Positions 10,092 through 19,089 of a DNA stretch of 64,000 nucleotides are shown in pieces (positions within the stretch are counted from its first letter, which is position 1; every line of letters begins with the position of its first letter). The notes beneath the pieces are model-generated. The model was not told the DNA's origin and did not search any database. It worked only from the letters and a program-made list of their open reading frames with translations. The translations under genes were made by a program, and so were the position numbers. The DNA is from Spiroplasma ixodetis (lineage in GTDB: Bacteria; Bacillota_I; Bacilli_A; Mycoplasmatales; VBWQ01), in NCBI RefSeq assembly GCF_027923845.1, contig NZ_AP026933.1, positions 1,674,001-1,738,000 on the forward strand, read 5' to 3'.

Positions 10092-11032
10092 CGAACTTCT
10101 CCCCACATGTACTTGTGGAGGAAACAATGAAATTGAATGAGTTCAATAATACTTTTCAAACTGAAAAACAATGTCTTGCATATATAGCAAGTTTGAAACA
10201 AATCAAATGTAGTAGGTGTTCTAGTTTTAATTTGAATACTTCTAATTTAAGAAGAATGAGATGTTTGAAATGTCATCAAACATTCAGTATTCTCACGGGC
10301 ACTATATTTTCAAAGTCACAAACACCTTTAATATCTTGGTTTTATCTCATTTTTAGATGAATAAACACCAAACATGGAATTCCATCAACTGATGTTGCAA
10401 AAGAATTGGGAGTGACCTTGAAAACAGCTTGAAGAATGGGTCATAAAATCCGAAGTGCCATTGCTAAACAAAAACCTCAATTCATTGTTGAAGGCATAGT
10501 GCAAATGGATGAAATGTATCTTTCACATATGGGGTTTAAAAAACAAGGAAGATCCTTGTTGAATAAAACCTTGATTGTTGGTATTTATGAAAAAACAACC
10601 AACAATCTGATTGTGAAAGTATTGAAAAACGCAAACAGTAAAAATCTTTTGCAGTTTGCAATAAACCACATTTCTTCAAAGTGTGTTGTACATACTGATT
10701 TTTGAAAAGGATATCGCGATTTGAAATCGGTTTTCACTAAGCATGAAACAGTTAACCATCAAGATGGCTATGTTTCAAAAACTGGTGTAAATACCAACCA
10801 AATTGAGTCAGTATGAAAACATATACGAAGAACATTTAAAACACATATCAAAGTTGCAAAACATCATATTCATTTATATGCAAAAGAAGCTGCATATAAA
10901 TTCAATAACATACCTAGTTTTGAAACTGTAATGCTATGTTTTATTTAAAAATGTGGGGAGAAGTTCGTAGATAGGCTTTTCTCAGCATTTATGTGATAAG
11001 ATTTAAAAATAGTACATAAAGGGAGAAAAGCC
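10092..11032 (+). mobile_element. IS1595-family element, copy 1 (subfamily A)
   Basis: 941 bp, exactly flanked by the 8-bp duplication TAAATAAA (10084-10091 and 11033-11040). Ends: CGAACTTCTCCCC... and ...GGGAGAAAAGCC; read inward the two ends agree at 15 of 22 positions and share ATGTACT. The right end also holds an inner inverted copy of the left end (TGTGGGGAGAAGTTCG), a TAGATA spacer, and a second arm GGCTTTTCTC that pairs with the terminal GAGAAAAGCC. It interrupts the C39 exporter. Confidence 0.92.
10127..10948 (+). CDS. IS1595-family transposase (ISXO2-like), copy 1
   Basis: 273 aa once UGA is read as Trp; start ATG 10127 follows GGAGG. N-terminal zinc ribbon (CSRC...CLKC, residues ~29-54), helix-turn-helix around 'STDVAKELGVTLKTAWRMGHK', then a DDE-type domain: Asp in VQMDEMYLSHMGFKK, Asp in HTDFWKGY, and the NQIESVWKHIRR segment carrying the Asn/Glu that mark the ISXO2 group. 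No frameshift, so probably active. Subfamily A differs from B by e.g. NTFQTEKQCLAYIASLKQ. Confidence 0.9.
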
Positions 11033-11142
11033 TAAATAAATTCTTTATTACTAATAAAAAAAAGATGAATAAAATTAAAAATTTTTCACCATTTTTGATT
11101 CCAAATTATTTATATTATTCATTAATTATTATAATTAATAAT

Positions 11143-11161
11143 GGCTTTTCTCCCTTTATGT
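11143..11161 (-). repeat. Remnant of an IS1595 right end
   Basis: GGCTTTTCTCCCTTTATGT matches the terminal 19 bases of the IS1595 right end in minus orientation, with nothing else of the element left. It sits between the exporter fragment and the start of IS30 copy 1, so an IS1595 copy was probably entered by IS30 and then lost by deletion. Confidence 0.7.
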
Positions 11162-11236
11162 GCAAAATTGTAAAGGTAAGTGCAACTAAATTATTTTTCT
11201 ATTCAAATATTCGATTGGTGAAAGATAATTTAGTAT

Positions 11237-12177
11237 CGAACTTCTCCCCACATGTACTTGTGGAGGAAACAATGAAATTCAATGAGTTCAATAATACTTT
11301 TCAAACTGAAAAACAATGTCTTGCATATATAGCAAGTTTGAAACAAATCAAATGTAGTAGGTGTTCTAGTTTTAATTTGAATACTTCTAATTTAAGAAGA
11401 ATGAGATGTTTGAAATGTCATCAAACATTCAGTATTCTCACGGGCACTATATTTTCAAAGTCACAAACACCTTTAATATCTTGGTTTTATCTCATTTTTA
11501 GATGAATAAACACCAAACATGGAATTCCATCAACTGATGTTGCAAAAGAATTGGGAGTGACCTTGAAAACAGCTTGAAGAATGGGTCATAAAATCCGAAG
11601 TGCCATTGCTAAACAAAAACCTCAATTCATTGTTGAAGGCATAGTGCAAATGGATGAAATGTATCTTTCACATATGGGGTTTAAAAAACAAGGAAGATCC
11701 TTGTTGAATAAAACCTTGATTGTTGGTATTTATGAAAAAACAACCAACAATCTGATTGTGAAAGTATTGAAAAACGCAAACAGTAAAAATCTTTTGCAGT
11801 TTGCAATAAACCACATTTCTTCAAAGTGTGTTGTACATACTGATTTTTGAAAAGGATATCGCGATTTGAAATCGGTTTTCACTAAGCATGAAACAGTTAA
11901 CCATCAAGATGGCTATGTTTCAAAAACTGGTGTAAATACCAACCAAATTGAGTCAGTATGAAAACATATACGAAGAACATTTAAAACACATATCAAAGTT
12001 GCAAAACATCATATTCATTTATATGCAAAAGAAGCTGCATATAAATTCAATAACATACCTAGTTTTGAAACTGTAATGCTATGTTTTATTTAAAAATGTG
12101 GGGAGAAGTTCGTAGATAGGCTTTTCTCAGCATTTATGTGATAAGATTTAAAAATAGTACATAAAGGGAGAAAAGCC
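11237..12177 (+). mobile_element. IS1595-family element, copy 2 (subfamily A), nested in IS30
   Basis: 941 bp, flanked by TTTAGTAT on both sides (11229-11236 and 12178-12185). Nearly identical to copy 1, with one base change in the transposase N-terminus (KLNEF to KFNEF). Confidence 0.92.
11272..12093 (+). CDS. IS1595-family transposase, copy 2
   Basis: 273 aa, open throughout with UGA as Trp. Same zinc ribbon and DDE residues as copy 1. The frame is also open upstream of the ATG into flanking IS30 sequence, but GGAGG lies just before the ATG at 11272, which fixes the start. Confidence 0.9.
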
Positions 12178-13234
12178 TTTAGTATTTTTCTGGGTCTTTG
12201 GTTTAAAGACAATATAAATTTATGAACTTCATTTTTATTAGTTTTTGAAAAAATAAATTTTTTAGGAAATTTTTCTCTAATTAAACCATTAGTATTTTCA
12301 TTAGTACCTCTTTGTCAAGGTGAATATGGATTTGCAAAATAAATTTTCACATCTAACTTTTTTTCAAGTTGTTGTCAATTTGCAAATTCTTTACCACGAT
12401 CAAAAGTAATAGTTTTAACAATATTTTTAGGAAGAATTGATAAATAATGAATGATATTTTTATTAATAACTTTAGTAGTTTTGTTTTTAACTAACATTGC
12501 TAAAGTAAATCGTGATACTCTTTCAACTAAAGTTATTAAACATGATTTACTTTTACCTCTTGATGATACTATAGTATCTCCTTCTCAATGACCAAGAGTT
12601 ATGCGATCATTAACATTATTATCTCGTTCTTTAATTGATTTACCATTAAATTTACCACGATTTTCTTGAGATCTTCGTTTTTTACCTTTTCTTCTTAAAT
12701 TTTTACTAGTAACTTTATCAAATAATCCAGAATAAATTCAATTGTAAATTGTTTTAAAGCTGATAGCTCATTGTTTATGAAAATTTTTAATTCTGCCATA
12801 AATTTGTTCAGGTGATCAGCCCAATAATAGTTTTTGTTGTATATATTTGACTAAATATTTATATTTAAACTTATGAAAAATAATATGTGATTTTTTTCTA
12901 TTTACAGCTTTATTTTGTGCAATTAATGAAAAATAATGATCATTATCTTTATTTCTATTAACTTCTCGAATAATAGTACTAATACTTCGATTAAGATTTT
13001 TAGCTATTTCACTAATTTTAACTTTAAATTTCAATTGATTCTCAATATAAATTCTTTCATCTATCCCAATATGTTTATAACTCATATAAAAACTCCTTAC
13101 TTTTTCTAAACTAAATTTAGCATTATAAAATTTTTATATGAGAATTTTTTGCAATTTTATTTACTTGCACTTACAAGTATAATTCAGCGATTGAAATATA
13201 TTTGGGAGATTGTCAAAAATCCGGAATAAATTAA

Positions 13235-14173
13235 CGGACTTCTCCCCACATGTACTTGTGGAGGGAATAATGAAACTGAATGAATTCAACAATGCTTTTC
13301 AAACTGAACAGCAATGTCTTGCATATATAGCAAATTTGAAAGAAAACAAATGTATTAGGTGTTTTAATTTTAATTTGAATACTTCTGATTTAAAAAGAAT
13401 GAGATGTTTAAAATGTAATCAAACATTTAGCATTCTCACAGGCACCATATTTTCAAGGTCACAAACATCTTTAACATCTTGGTTTTATCTTATCTTTAGA
13501 TGAATAAACACCAAACATGGAATTCCATCAACAGATATTGCAAAAGAATTGGGAGTGACTTTGAAAACTGCTTGAAGAATGACTCATAAAATCAGAACAC
13601 GTATTGCAAAACAAAAACCTCAATTTATTGTTGAAGGTACAGTGCAAATTGATGAAATGTATCTTTCACATATGGGTTTTAAAAAACAAGGAAGATCCTT
13701 GGTGAATAAAACCTTGATTGTTGGCATTTATCAAAAAACAACCAATAATTTAATTGTGAAAGTATTGAAAAACGCAAAGAGTAAAAATCTTTTGCAGTTT
13801 GCAAAAAACCACATTTCTTCAAAATGTCTTGTATATACTGATTCTTGAAAAGGATATTGTGATTTTAAATCAGTTTTCACTAAGCATGAAACAGTTAACC
13901 ATCAAGATGGCTATGTTTCAAAAATTGGTGTAAATACCAACCAAATTGAATCAGTTTGAAAACATATAAGAAGAACATTTAAAACACATATCAAAGTTGC
14001 AAAACATCATGTTCATTTATATGCTAAAGAAGTTGCATATAAATTCAACAAGATACCTAGTTTTGAAACTGTAATTCTATGTTTGATTTAAAAATGTGGG
14101 GAGAAGTCCGTAGATAGGCTTTTCTCAGCATTTATGTGATAAAATTAAAATAGTACATAAAGGGAGAAAAGCC
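13235..14173 (+). mobile_element. IS1595-family element, copy 3 (subfamily B)
   Basis: 939 bp, duplication TAAATTAA at 13227-13234 and 14174-14181. Subfamily B has CGGACTTCTCCCC at the left and a matching AGTCCG inner repeat at the right, and is 2 bp shorter in the right hairpin loop. The 46 bases between IS30 (ends 13188) and this element (WEIVKNPE stop) are an unassigned remnant. Confidence 0.92.
13270..14091 (+). CDS. IS1595-family transposase, copy 3
   Basis: 273 aa, intact with UGA as Trp. Subfamily B protein: NAFQTEQQCLAYIANLKENK, zinc-ribbon cysteines CIRC and CLKC, DDE residues in VQIDEMYLS, YTDSWKGY and NQIESVWKH. Confidence 0.9.
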
Positions 14174-14260
14174 TAAATTAATTCATATAGTCTTATTATT
14201 TTTTAGACAAGAAATAATTTGGATTTTTATGAAATTCAAGTATATAGGGACTTTGCCCCT

Positions 14261-14325
14261 AGTTGCTTCGCAACTTACCCCAGTGGCGTAAACGCCACGG
14301 CCAACCAACCAAGGTTCTGGTTGGC
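14261..14325. other. Three-hairpin cluster at the end of the filamentous provirus
   Basis: Within 65 bases, in otherwise very AT-rich DNA: AGTTGC-TTC-GCAACT (14261-14275), GTGGCGT-AA-ACGCCAC (14283-14298) and GCCAACC...GGTTGGC (14300-14325). They lie just after the Zot-like gene, at the end of the provirus gene string. Filamentous phages keep a packaging signal and replication origins as hairpins in an intergenic region, so that is the likely role; a recombination (attachment) site is the alternative. Confidence 0.5.
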
Positions 14326-14344
14326 TTCGACCAATAATATAGGT

Positions 14345-15271
14345 TTACTCTATTTTAACATCTTTCTTATTTTTCTTAGAATGTTTATTTCTATAATAAC
14401 AAGTACGGCATACAGTATTTTCAATTTCTTTCTTTTCAGTTTGTAATATATTATCCAACTTATCTAATCCTACTGCTCTAATATCATCAACAGTAAAATC
14501 TAATGCTTGTGACTGTTCATAGTCTTTAACAGTACTTAATTCACTCTTTAACGAATGAATATAATTTAAAGCACGACTATTATATTTTTGTAAATAGGAC
14601 TTAGGAAATCATAAACTAAAAGTCATAGTTTCACCACTATAACTAGGTGGTAATCCACCACGTTTAATTATTTTCTTAGTTTGTCTTTTAGATAAGACAA
14701 CTTTATTATAGTCATCAACATTAGTATAAATATTCAATTTAAATTTAACTAAAAATAATAAAATACGCATTCTTTTAACTTGCACAATATATTCCACTTT
14801 TTCACGTGCTTGTTTTGGTATTCTATCGGGGTGTTGCTCAATCATATACATAATTCCATTAAAATTATGACCTATTAATTTACAAAACATTCCCAAACTT
14901 TCTTGTGTTTCTTTAAATTCGGGTGACAAATCATTACTATTAATTTTCAAACCTAACTCATCTAAAACAACCATATCGCACTCTTTAAAAGCATAATTAC
15001 TATTTAATTGATTAAATTTAAAAACATCATCATAAGAACAGCGATAACTATATTCATTACGTACTTTAATAGGAATAGGACTTACTACCCTACCCTTATG
15101 TTTTTGTGCTAAACAACAAGCAAGAGCAGATTTACCAGTACGTGGTGGTGCTGAAATAATATAACTACCTACACGTTGTAATATCTTTATATTTTTTCTA
15201 GTTATTAAAAATGGATACAGTATTATTAATAATACAACTCCTAAAAGTAAATAACCATATCAAGGCATCAT
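14345..15271 (-). CDS. Zot-like morphogenesis ATPase of a plectrovirus
   Basis: 308 aa. N-terminal membrane helix (MMPWYGYLLLGVVLLIILYP), then a P-loop SAPPRTGKSALA (about residues 41-52) and a Walker-B-like MVVLDELG, as in filamentous-phage gpI/Zot assembly ATPases, which drive extrusion of single-stranded DNA through the membrane. A Cys pair (CRTCYY) near the C-terminus is unusual. GGAG precedes the double ATG start. It is the last gene of the string, eight bases after the adsorption gene. Confidence 0.8.
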
Positions 15272-15279
15272 TTCAACTC

Positions 15280-16338
15280 CTAACCAACTAAAAATCCAAC
15301 TGCTTTTAAAAATACTCATAATGTTAAAACTTGTTCTAAACCACTAGTAAAATCAACATTTAAAACAGAACTAATAGTATCATCAAAAATACGCCTTAAT
15401 AATCCATCAAGTTTAGTAAAAAATTCTCTTAATGGTTCCACGGGTAGAACCTTACCAACAACACCATAAAGTACTCATCTAAAAGCATTACGCAAATGAC
15501 CAAAAACATCATATCAACTAACACGCTCATACTCAGGGTTAAAAGGACTATTTGGTGGGACTGGTGTTACTTTCTCACTTGAAAAAATATTAATTTGACC
15601 AAAATTTAATTGTGGTGAAAAAGTCGGTCTAGTTGATTCTCCATGAACATCGAAAAATACTGTTAAATGTCTTAAATTTGGAACACGAATAGGCATAGTA
15701 ACAAAATTATATAAATCTTGCTGGTAAATATCATTATCAACTTTACCTTTAAAAACATATTTTGTATCACCAACATTATCTAAAAAACTAAAAACAAAAT
15801 TAGCAGTAAAAGTTTTAAAATATTCATATTCAAAATAAAACATAAAACCTTGAATATAAAAACTTAAAGGTTTATCAATTTCAAAATTTAACTGTGTTTG
15901 AAAATTTATAATTCTTTTACCAGTATTAACAAAATTTAAATTATTAGTATTATTCTTTGCAACATAATTATGATTAAACATGATACGTGAAAATTCATCT
16001 AATTGTTTTCTATTAAAAGTATAAACACCAGTCCCCATATCTATCATTTGTGACGGAACACCAACTGTATCACTATAATAATAACACGTATATAAACCTT
16101 CATTGTTACCTATAAATTCACCACTAACTAATTTTAAATCCGGTTGGTCAACATCAAAATAAGCAGAATTTCATGGAATTGTTGCTCAATCATCAAAATC
16201 ATGATATTTAACATGTTTAACCATTTCTTTTGTAATATCATAATTAACAACATTAGGGTCATTTGAAGCAATTAAACTAGTCGGTGCTTGAACAGAAGTA
16301 TTTACAACAAAAAATAATTTTGCAAACTTAAATCACAT
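15280..16338 (-). CDS. Adsorption / minor coat protein of the plectrovirus
   Basis: 352 aa. Begins MWFKFAKLFFVVNTSVQAP, a signal-like hydrophobic start; a long beta-rich exposed region (DWATIPWNSAYFDVDQPDLK, 'RIINFQTQLNFEIDKPLSFYI' in two parts, 'VTPVPPNSPFNPEYE' linker); and a C-terminal membrane helix (WVFLKAVGFLVG) as the anchor. This layout and its place just before the Zot-like gene match the attachment protein of filamentous phages. Six or more UGA Trp codons. Confidence 0.7.
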
Positions 16339-16340
16339 AA

Positions 16341-16532
16341 TTATTTACCAAATAAACATTTTAAAATTCACCATGAACCATAAAACAAAACAAATCCAAT
16401 AAAAAACTGAGTTCCATAAACTACTAAATTTCATAAAATAGTAGTAAAATCATCAACTGGATTACCTATAAACATAGTTCAATAATCAACTATACATTGA
16501 TGTATTTTATTGTAAATTTCTAAAACACTCAT
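16341..16532 (-). CDS. 63-aa membrane protein of the plectrovirus
   Basis: MSVLEIYNKIHQCIVDYW, then one or two hydrophobic spans (TILWNLVVYGTQFFIGFVLF) ending KCLFGK. Stop and next start are two bases apart, so it is translated with the adsorption gene. Probably a minor coat protein, by size and position. Confidence 0.6.
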
Positions 16533-16541
16533 ACTTAACAC

Positions 16542-16739
16542 CTACCCAAACAATGACCTAAAAACAAATTTAATAACACGATAAATAAAATTAAAAAATA
16601 CACCTAATACCAATCAAAAAGTCAAATTAAACAAAATATAAACTTCATCAGTAATATTAGTTTGATTTAAAAATATACCAATATCATTACTAGAAAATAT
16701 AAAAATAAAATGCAATATACTAATAACAAAATTAGACAT
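16542..16739 (-). CDS. 65-aa membrane protein of the plectrovirus
   Basis: MSNFVISILHFIFIFSSN with two hydrophobic stretches and a basic end (IYRVIKFVFRSLFG). It lies two bases after the preceding stop. Likely a minor coat or assembly protein; no family motif. Confidence 0.55.
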
Positions 16740-16741
16740 AA

Positions 16742-17116
16742 TTAATCACCAATACCAAAGTCACGAGTTGAACTACCAGTAAACTTATTACCACCAGCAC
16801 CACCTTTAAACTTACCTTGTTGTTTATTTCTTATTTTTACTTTTTCAACGCGTCTTTGATAACTCTTAGCAATTTGTTGACCAGTACCAACACCCAAAGA
16901 AACAGAACTTTTACCAATGAACTTAACAGCATATCCTAAACCTAATGTTGGTAACATTAATTCGGGCAAAATAACCCTAAATGCAAATCTAAGCAAAATT
17001 AAAAATATCATTAACGTACCCAAATTAAAACCTAAATCACCAAGTGGAAAACTAAAAAACTTCATAAAAATTGAAGCAAATAATTGCATAACTGTTGTAA
17101 TAAAAGGTATAAACAT
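16742..17116 (-). CDS. Membrane protein with basic Gly-rich tail (plectrovirus)
   Basis: 124 aa: two or three hydrophobic spans (MFIPFITTVMQLFASIFM, LGTLMIFLILLRFAFRVILP), then a strongly basic, Gly-rich C-terminal 45 residues (RRVEKVKIRNKQQGKFKGGA). The basic tail would face DNA, as in coat proteins of filamentous phages, so DNA contact in the virion is a reasonable guess. Confidence 0.6.
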   Translation of the reverse strand: MFIPFITTVMQLFASIFMKFFSFPLGDLGFNLGTLMIFLILLRFAFRVILPELMLPTLGLGYAVKFIGKSSVSLGVGTGQQIAKSYQRRVEKVKIRNKQQGKFKGGAGGNKFTGSSTRDFGIGD

Positions 17117-17127
17117 AATTTCACATC

Positions 17128-17382
17128 CTAATGTCTTGTAAATCTAAATAATCCCAAAATTAAATAAAATACAAAACTAACATTTATTAAAGCAAGAATA
17201 GGCAAAGGTAAAGTGTATAAACTATCATAAAAAAACGACTTAATAAAAAGCGTCACAGTATGTAACCCAGCAAAAGAACTTAAATACTGCATATAAATAG
17301 TTTGTACCAATGTATTAACAACTGGTAAAAGTCTACCTAATAAAGGTAAAACAAAAACCAAACTAAAAAATAACTTTACCAT
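17128..17382 (-). CDS. 84-aa membrane protein of the plectrovirus
   Basis: MVKLFFSLVFVLPLLGRLLP then LPLPILALINVSFVFYLILG, two predicted membrane spans, the first signal-like. A good AGAAAGGAAG site precedes it. Minor coat or assembly role by position. Confidence 0.6.
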   Translation of the reverse strand: MVKLFFSLVFVLPLLGRLLPVVNTLVQTIYMQYLSSFAGLHTVTLFIKSFFYDSLYTLPLPILALINVSFVFYLILGLFRFTRH

Positions 17383-17404
17383 TTGCTTACTTCCTTTCTA
17401 ATTA

Positions 17405-17611
17405 CTAATGTGTTCCATGAATAATATGTCCCACAAATTGTTTGATAAACACTAATACCATAAATACAATTGAAATTAACACTGGTCAATTTGTAAGTGT
17501 TCCACCATCGCCAGTAGTAAATACTCAACCAAAAATATAAGTAAAAGCATTTAATAATTGTTGGCCAACACCACCAATCATATTTAATAATGCTGATAAT
17601 CCAGCAGGCAT
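17405..17611 (-). CDS. Major coat protein of the plectrovirus (candidate)
   Basis: 68 aa: MPAGLSALLNMIGGVGQQLL, a polar turn (FTTGDGGTLTNW), and a single strong membrane helix (PVLISIVFMVLVFIKQF). Size, single helix and place in a row of small membrane genes are those of a filamentous-phage major coat protein. It starts one base before the stop of the upstream gene is finished (overlap region GATTAATATG). Confidence 0.65.
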
Positions 17612-17612
17612 A

Positions 17613-17846
17613 TTAATCACCCCCTTTCTCTAATTCTCTTTGTTGTTTTTCCATTTCTAATTTACGTTTCTTCTTTTCAAAATCTTTACGACAAAAAATA
17701 CAATCAGGCTCACTATCATTCTCCTTTATATGTTTTCTATGTTTATATTTTTCTATACCCTCACGTATTCAATTTCTACAAAACCAAAGAATTAAACAAA
17801 AACCACCAATATATAACGCATATTTTATAATTTCTTTAAAATCCAT
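17613..17846 (-). CDS. 77-aa membrane protein with CxxC
   Basis: MDFKEIIKYALYIGGFCLIL (one membrane helix), followed by a basic region, an EPDCIFCRKDFEKK zinc-knuckle-like CxxC, and a charged coil ending LEKGGD. Start overlaps the previous stop (TAATG), so the genes are coupled. Function unknown. Confidence 0.6.
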
Positions 17847-18094
17847 TATTTAACACTTCCTTTTTTTCTTTTTTTTAAAAAATCAATTAAACTAAATAAT
17901 TCATAAACAATTACTAAAACAAAAAGTAAAATATTAATTCCTAAATCTAAACCAATAAAAAAGTCAAAATTACCATTTATAATATTATGTATTTCAGCAA
18001 CAGTTCAAACCATAGAAAAAAAACCAACAATAAAACAAAAAACATGAAATTTAGAAGTGTCATACCACTTTTTTTTAATTTCTTTATTTTCCAT
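17846..18094 (-). CDS. 82-aa two-span membrane protein
   Basis: MENKEIKKKWYDTSKFHVFC... two hydrophobic stretches (FIVGFFSMVWTVAEIHNII and GLDLGINILLFVLVIVYELF) between basic ends. Good GGGGG ribosome-binding site. Part of the coupled plectrovirus gene row; no family recognised. Confidence 0.55.
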
Positions 18095-18139
18095 TATTTT
18101 TTACCCCCTAAAAAAATCATCATAATTCATATTTTCACT

Positions 18140-19003
18140 TTAAACACCACCTAGTGTATAAGCATAAGAATAATCCCAATTTAAACTTGCTCTATCTAAA
18201 TTAATCTCTGACACACTATCATCATTTAAATCAACATCAACCATACCGTCATCTGTACTTTGATAATCATTAACACTAGCATTAATTAATCTTGCCCTTT
18301 CATCAGTAAATACTTCTTGTAATTCTGTATTATTATGTGTATTTCCTAATGGCAATAATAAAGTATTAATAATCTCACTTGCACCGGCAATAATTGTAGG
18401 AATAGCAAAATAATTATTAAAATTATTATTAATACCCATAGCAACACCACTACTAATCAAGCAACCACCAATACCCATATTTGCTATCTTTCTTATAGTT
18501 TGAAATCTATTAGGTATTAACTCCGTTAAACCACTAATAACATTTGCTATACCAAAACTATTTAAAGATATATAAGTATCTCAATCTACAAAAGGAACAT
18601 CAATTATCGGTTTAACAGTTGTAAATGGTGGATACGTTGGTTTAGGTGGTTCAGTAGGACATGGTGGTCAAAAACAAGGTTCATCTCTTAATAAAGAAAC
18701 TGACTTATCTACATATTGAACAAACTTAGCATAATTTATTAAACCAATTGTTCCTAATCCTAAAAATATCTTTTTATAACTATTAATAACTTTATTTCTA
18801 GTAGTTGGTCTTTGATTAATATTTCATATATCAATTCCTAACTTTTTACTAAATAATAAAGAATTAATAGAACCTAATACTGGGTCTTTTAAATATTGAC
18901 CATAATAAGCACTTACACCAACCATAGCACTTAAAGGACTTAATCCAGTTCTTAATATTTTAGTCAATGTATAATTACTAGTTTGTTCTAACTCATTAGG
19001 CAT
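18140..19003 (-). CDS. Membrane protein homologous to that of the portal-type virus
   Basis: 287 aa, MPNELEQTSNYTLTKILRTG. Same two modules as the gene at 6242-7054 (AYYGQ, PVLGSINSLLFSKKLG, DWDTYISLN, ISGLTELIPN, GGCLISSGVAMGINN, PTIIAGASEII) with a different Pro-rich linker (FWPPCPTEPPKPTYPPF) and acidic tail (DDGMVDVDLNDDS). In this provirus it is the first gene downstream of IS256. Shared between two viruses of different type, it is best read as an exchangeable accessory gene. Confidence 0.7.
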
Positions 19004-19089
19004 AAATAAAACTCCTTACTTTATATACTAATAAGGAGCTTATTTATGAATTATAATCTAATCCATTGGGGCTTAATGAAAAATATATA

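Larger units (their letters stand above)
9788..11142 (+). pseudogene. C39-peptidase ABC exporter, fragment
   Basis: From 9788 the plus strand reads HIFLTKLGINLLELKQLA..., then 'IIQIYNANVGFHFVVIYKKKKNKW', 'VANPEDIELSWKNIEDF' and 'NVVISTNII', the second half of a family C39 double-glycine peptidase domain (catalytic His in HFVVIY, NPE in place of the usual DP motif). The N-terminal part with the catalytic Cys is missing, cut at the putative viral edge. IS1595 copy 1 (10092-11032) interrupts it; after the duplicated 8 bp the frame continues as FFITNKKKMNK... into the first membrane helix (YYSLIIIINN) and stops at an IS remnant at 11143. Such exporters process and export leader peptides. Confidence 0.65.
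11186..13085 (-). pseudogene. IS30-family transposase, split by IS1595 copy 2
   Basis: Start ATG 13085 (MSYKHIGIDERIYIENQL) with an N-terminal helix-turn-helix (ISEIAKNLNRSISTIIREV), then GWSPEQI, and the IS30 DDE core: GHWEGDTIVSSRGKSK, ITFDRGKEFANW, and SPWQRGTNENTNGLIREKF. Without the insert the frame is 316 aa and intact. IS1595 sits about 14 codons from the 3' end, so the protein loses only its tail. Confidence 0.85.
11162..13188 (-). mobile_element. IS30-family element, copy 1, carrying a nested IS1595
   Basis: Ends GCAAAATTGTAAAGGTAAGT and (inverted) GCTGAATTATACTTGTAAGT define an imperfect terminal repeat. Net length 1078 bp after subtracting the 941-bp IS1595 and its 8-bp duplication. 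No matching short duplication is visible at the two outer flanks, consistent with later rearrangement. Confidence 0.8.

Noticed and set aside
10115-10705. Two short adjacent proteins (81 and 89 aa) repeated many times, which look like a two-gene system
   Set aside because: They are one 273-aa transposase split at UGA codons; with UGA as Trp the frame runs through from the zinc ribbon to the DDE domain.
14219-14446. 75-aa plus-strand frame over the three hairpins
   Set aside because: It runs through the hairpin cluster and antisense to the end of the Zot-like gene, with no ribosome-binding site; the hairpins explain the unusual composition.
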